6,592 nt of DNA from Burkholderiales bacterium (lineage in GTDB: Bacteria > Pseudomonadota > Gammaproteobacteria > Burkholderiales > CAIKXV01): NCBI GenBank assembly GCA_019751575.1, contig JAIENF010000083.1:1-6592 (forward strand), read 5' to 3'. Below, piece by piece: positions 5,968 through 6,592 of this stretch. A model generated the notes under the pieces. That model saw only the letters and a program-made list of their open reading frames with translations. It searched no databases and had not been told where the DNA came from. A program made the translations under genes and the position numbers. Numbering within the stretch: the stretch's first letter is position 1; each line of letters opens with the position of its first letter.

Positions 5968-6592
5968 ATGAGCTACTTCGACATCGTCAACGGGCGGCGC
6001 TACGCGTCCGACGTGCCGCGCTGGCAGTCGGACGACGGCAATGGCGTGGACCTCGAGCCCTGCGCAGGGATCACGCGCGACCGCATCCATCCGTCGCGCC
6101 GGTCGCTGTGGCGATACGCCGATGCAATGCTGGTGCCGTACGAAGGGGCGGTGACCCTCGGCGAGGGCTGGACGCCCCTGCTGCCGCGCGCGTGGAAGGG
6201 CATCGACCTGTTGTGGAAGCTGGAGTACGTGATGCCCACCGGTTCGTTCAAGGACCGGGGCATGACGGCGATGGTGAGCTACCTGAGGCGGCATGGAGTG
6301 ACGCAGGTGCTGGAGGATTCGTCCGGCAATGCGGGTGCCTCGCTTGCGACCTATGCTGCGGCGGCGGGCATGCGTTGCCGCATCATGGTCCCGGCGACGG
6401 CGTCCTACCCCAAGATCGCGCAGATGGCCGCGCATGGGGCCGACGTCGTCGCGGTCCCGGGCACGCGGCAGGATGTCGCGGATGCGGCGCTGCGCGAGGC
6501 CTCGACCATGTTCTATGCGAGCCACAACCGCCAGCCATACTTCCTCGAAGGCACCAAGACGCTGGCCTATGAGTTGTGGGAGCAGCTGGGGT
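5968..6592 (+). CDS. Threonine synthase-like PLP-dependent enzyme (3' end beyond window)
   Basis: The frame runs off the right edge, leaving the first 208 residues. It is a fold-type II PLP enzyme: LGEGWTPLLP (64-73), PTGSFKDRG (90-98) with the Schiff-base lysine K95, the cofactor phosphate/substrate loop DSSGNAGASLA (117-127), and FLEGTKTLAYELWEQLG (192-208). These match the threonine synthase-like branch, which also includes ammonia-lyases and beta-eliminating enzymes. It does not look like the long housekeeping ThrC usual in proteobacteria. Residues 1-30 keep the outline of the family's N-terminal zinc ribbon (GRRY, PRW, VDLE) but lack its cysteines. The ATG at 5968 is chosen because this N-terminal outline begins there; the Shine-Dalgarno sequence is weak. 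The gap to the dehydrogenase gene is 38 nt. The specific reaction cannot be assigned. Confidence 0.88.
   Translation, partial: MSYFDIVNGRRYASDVPRWQSDDGNGVDLEPCAGITRDRIHPSRRSLWRYADAMLVPYEGAVTLGEGWTPLLPRAWKGIDLLWKLEYVMPTGSFKDRGMTAMVSYLRRHGVTQVLEDSSGNAGASLATYAAAAGMRCRIMVPATASYPKIAQMAAHGADVVAVPGTRQDVADAALREASTMFYASHNRQPYFLEGTKTLAYELWEQLG

Overview
This window is GC-rich bacterial DNA with seven genes. Two tandem Bug/TctC-type periplasmic binding proteins sit next to a LysR regulator and flavin enzymes. That family is massively expanded in Burkholderiales (Bordetella, Achromobacter, Cupriavidus and relatives), so a betaproteobacterium of that kind is the best guess; this is inferred from gene content, not proven. 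No RNA genes, insertion sequences, CRISPR arrays or signs of mobility were seen.

Layout. On the left (93-2142, + strand) are two Bug-family solute-binding proteins, both 331 aa. Each has its own strong Shine-Dalgarno sequence, and each is preceded by a GC-rich hairpin. A perfect 11-bp-stem hairpin (2158-2184) separates them from a convergent LysR-type regulator (2199-3107, - strand). A 121-bp AT-richer divergent control region (3108-3228) follows. On the right is a + strand gene row: a short-chain flavin reductase (3229-3750), a luciferase-like flavin monooxygenase (3806-4918), a Gfo/Idh/MocA NAD(P)-dependent oxidoreductase (4931-5929), and a fold-type II PLP enzyme resembling threonine synthase (5968 to the right edge, cut off).

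How they fit together. The flavin reductase and the luciferase-like protein look like the two halves of a two-component flavin-dependent monooxygenase: one supplies FMNH2, the other oxygenates a substrate. A dehydrogenase and a PLP lyase/synthase-type enzyme follow in the same direction with short gaps, suggesting one catabolic operon. The LysR protein is the likely regulator. The binding proteins could capture the substrate in the periplasm, although no TctA/TctB membrane subunits are in view. The substrate cannot be read from the sequence.

The most specific new observation is in the divergent control region. It carries two inverted copies of a 17-bp element, CATTACG-N5-TGATG (3124-3140 and 3172-3156). 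Each copy contains the T-N11-A spacing typical of LysR sites, and their centres are 32 bp apart. Relative to a candidate promoter for the flavin operon they centre near -65 and -33, the classic recognition-site and activation-site geometry of LysR activators.
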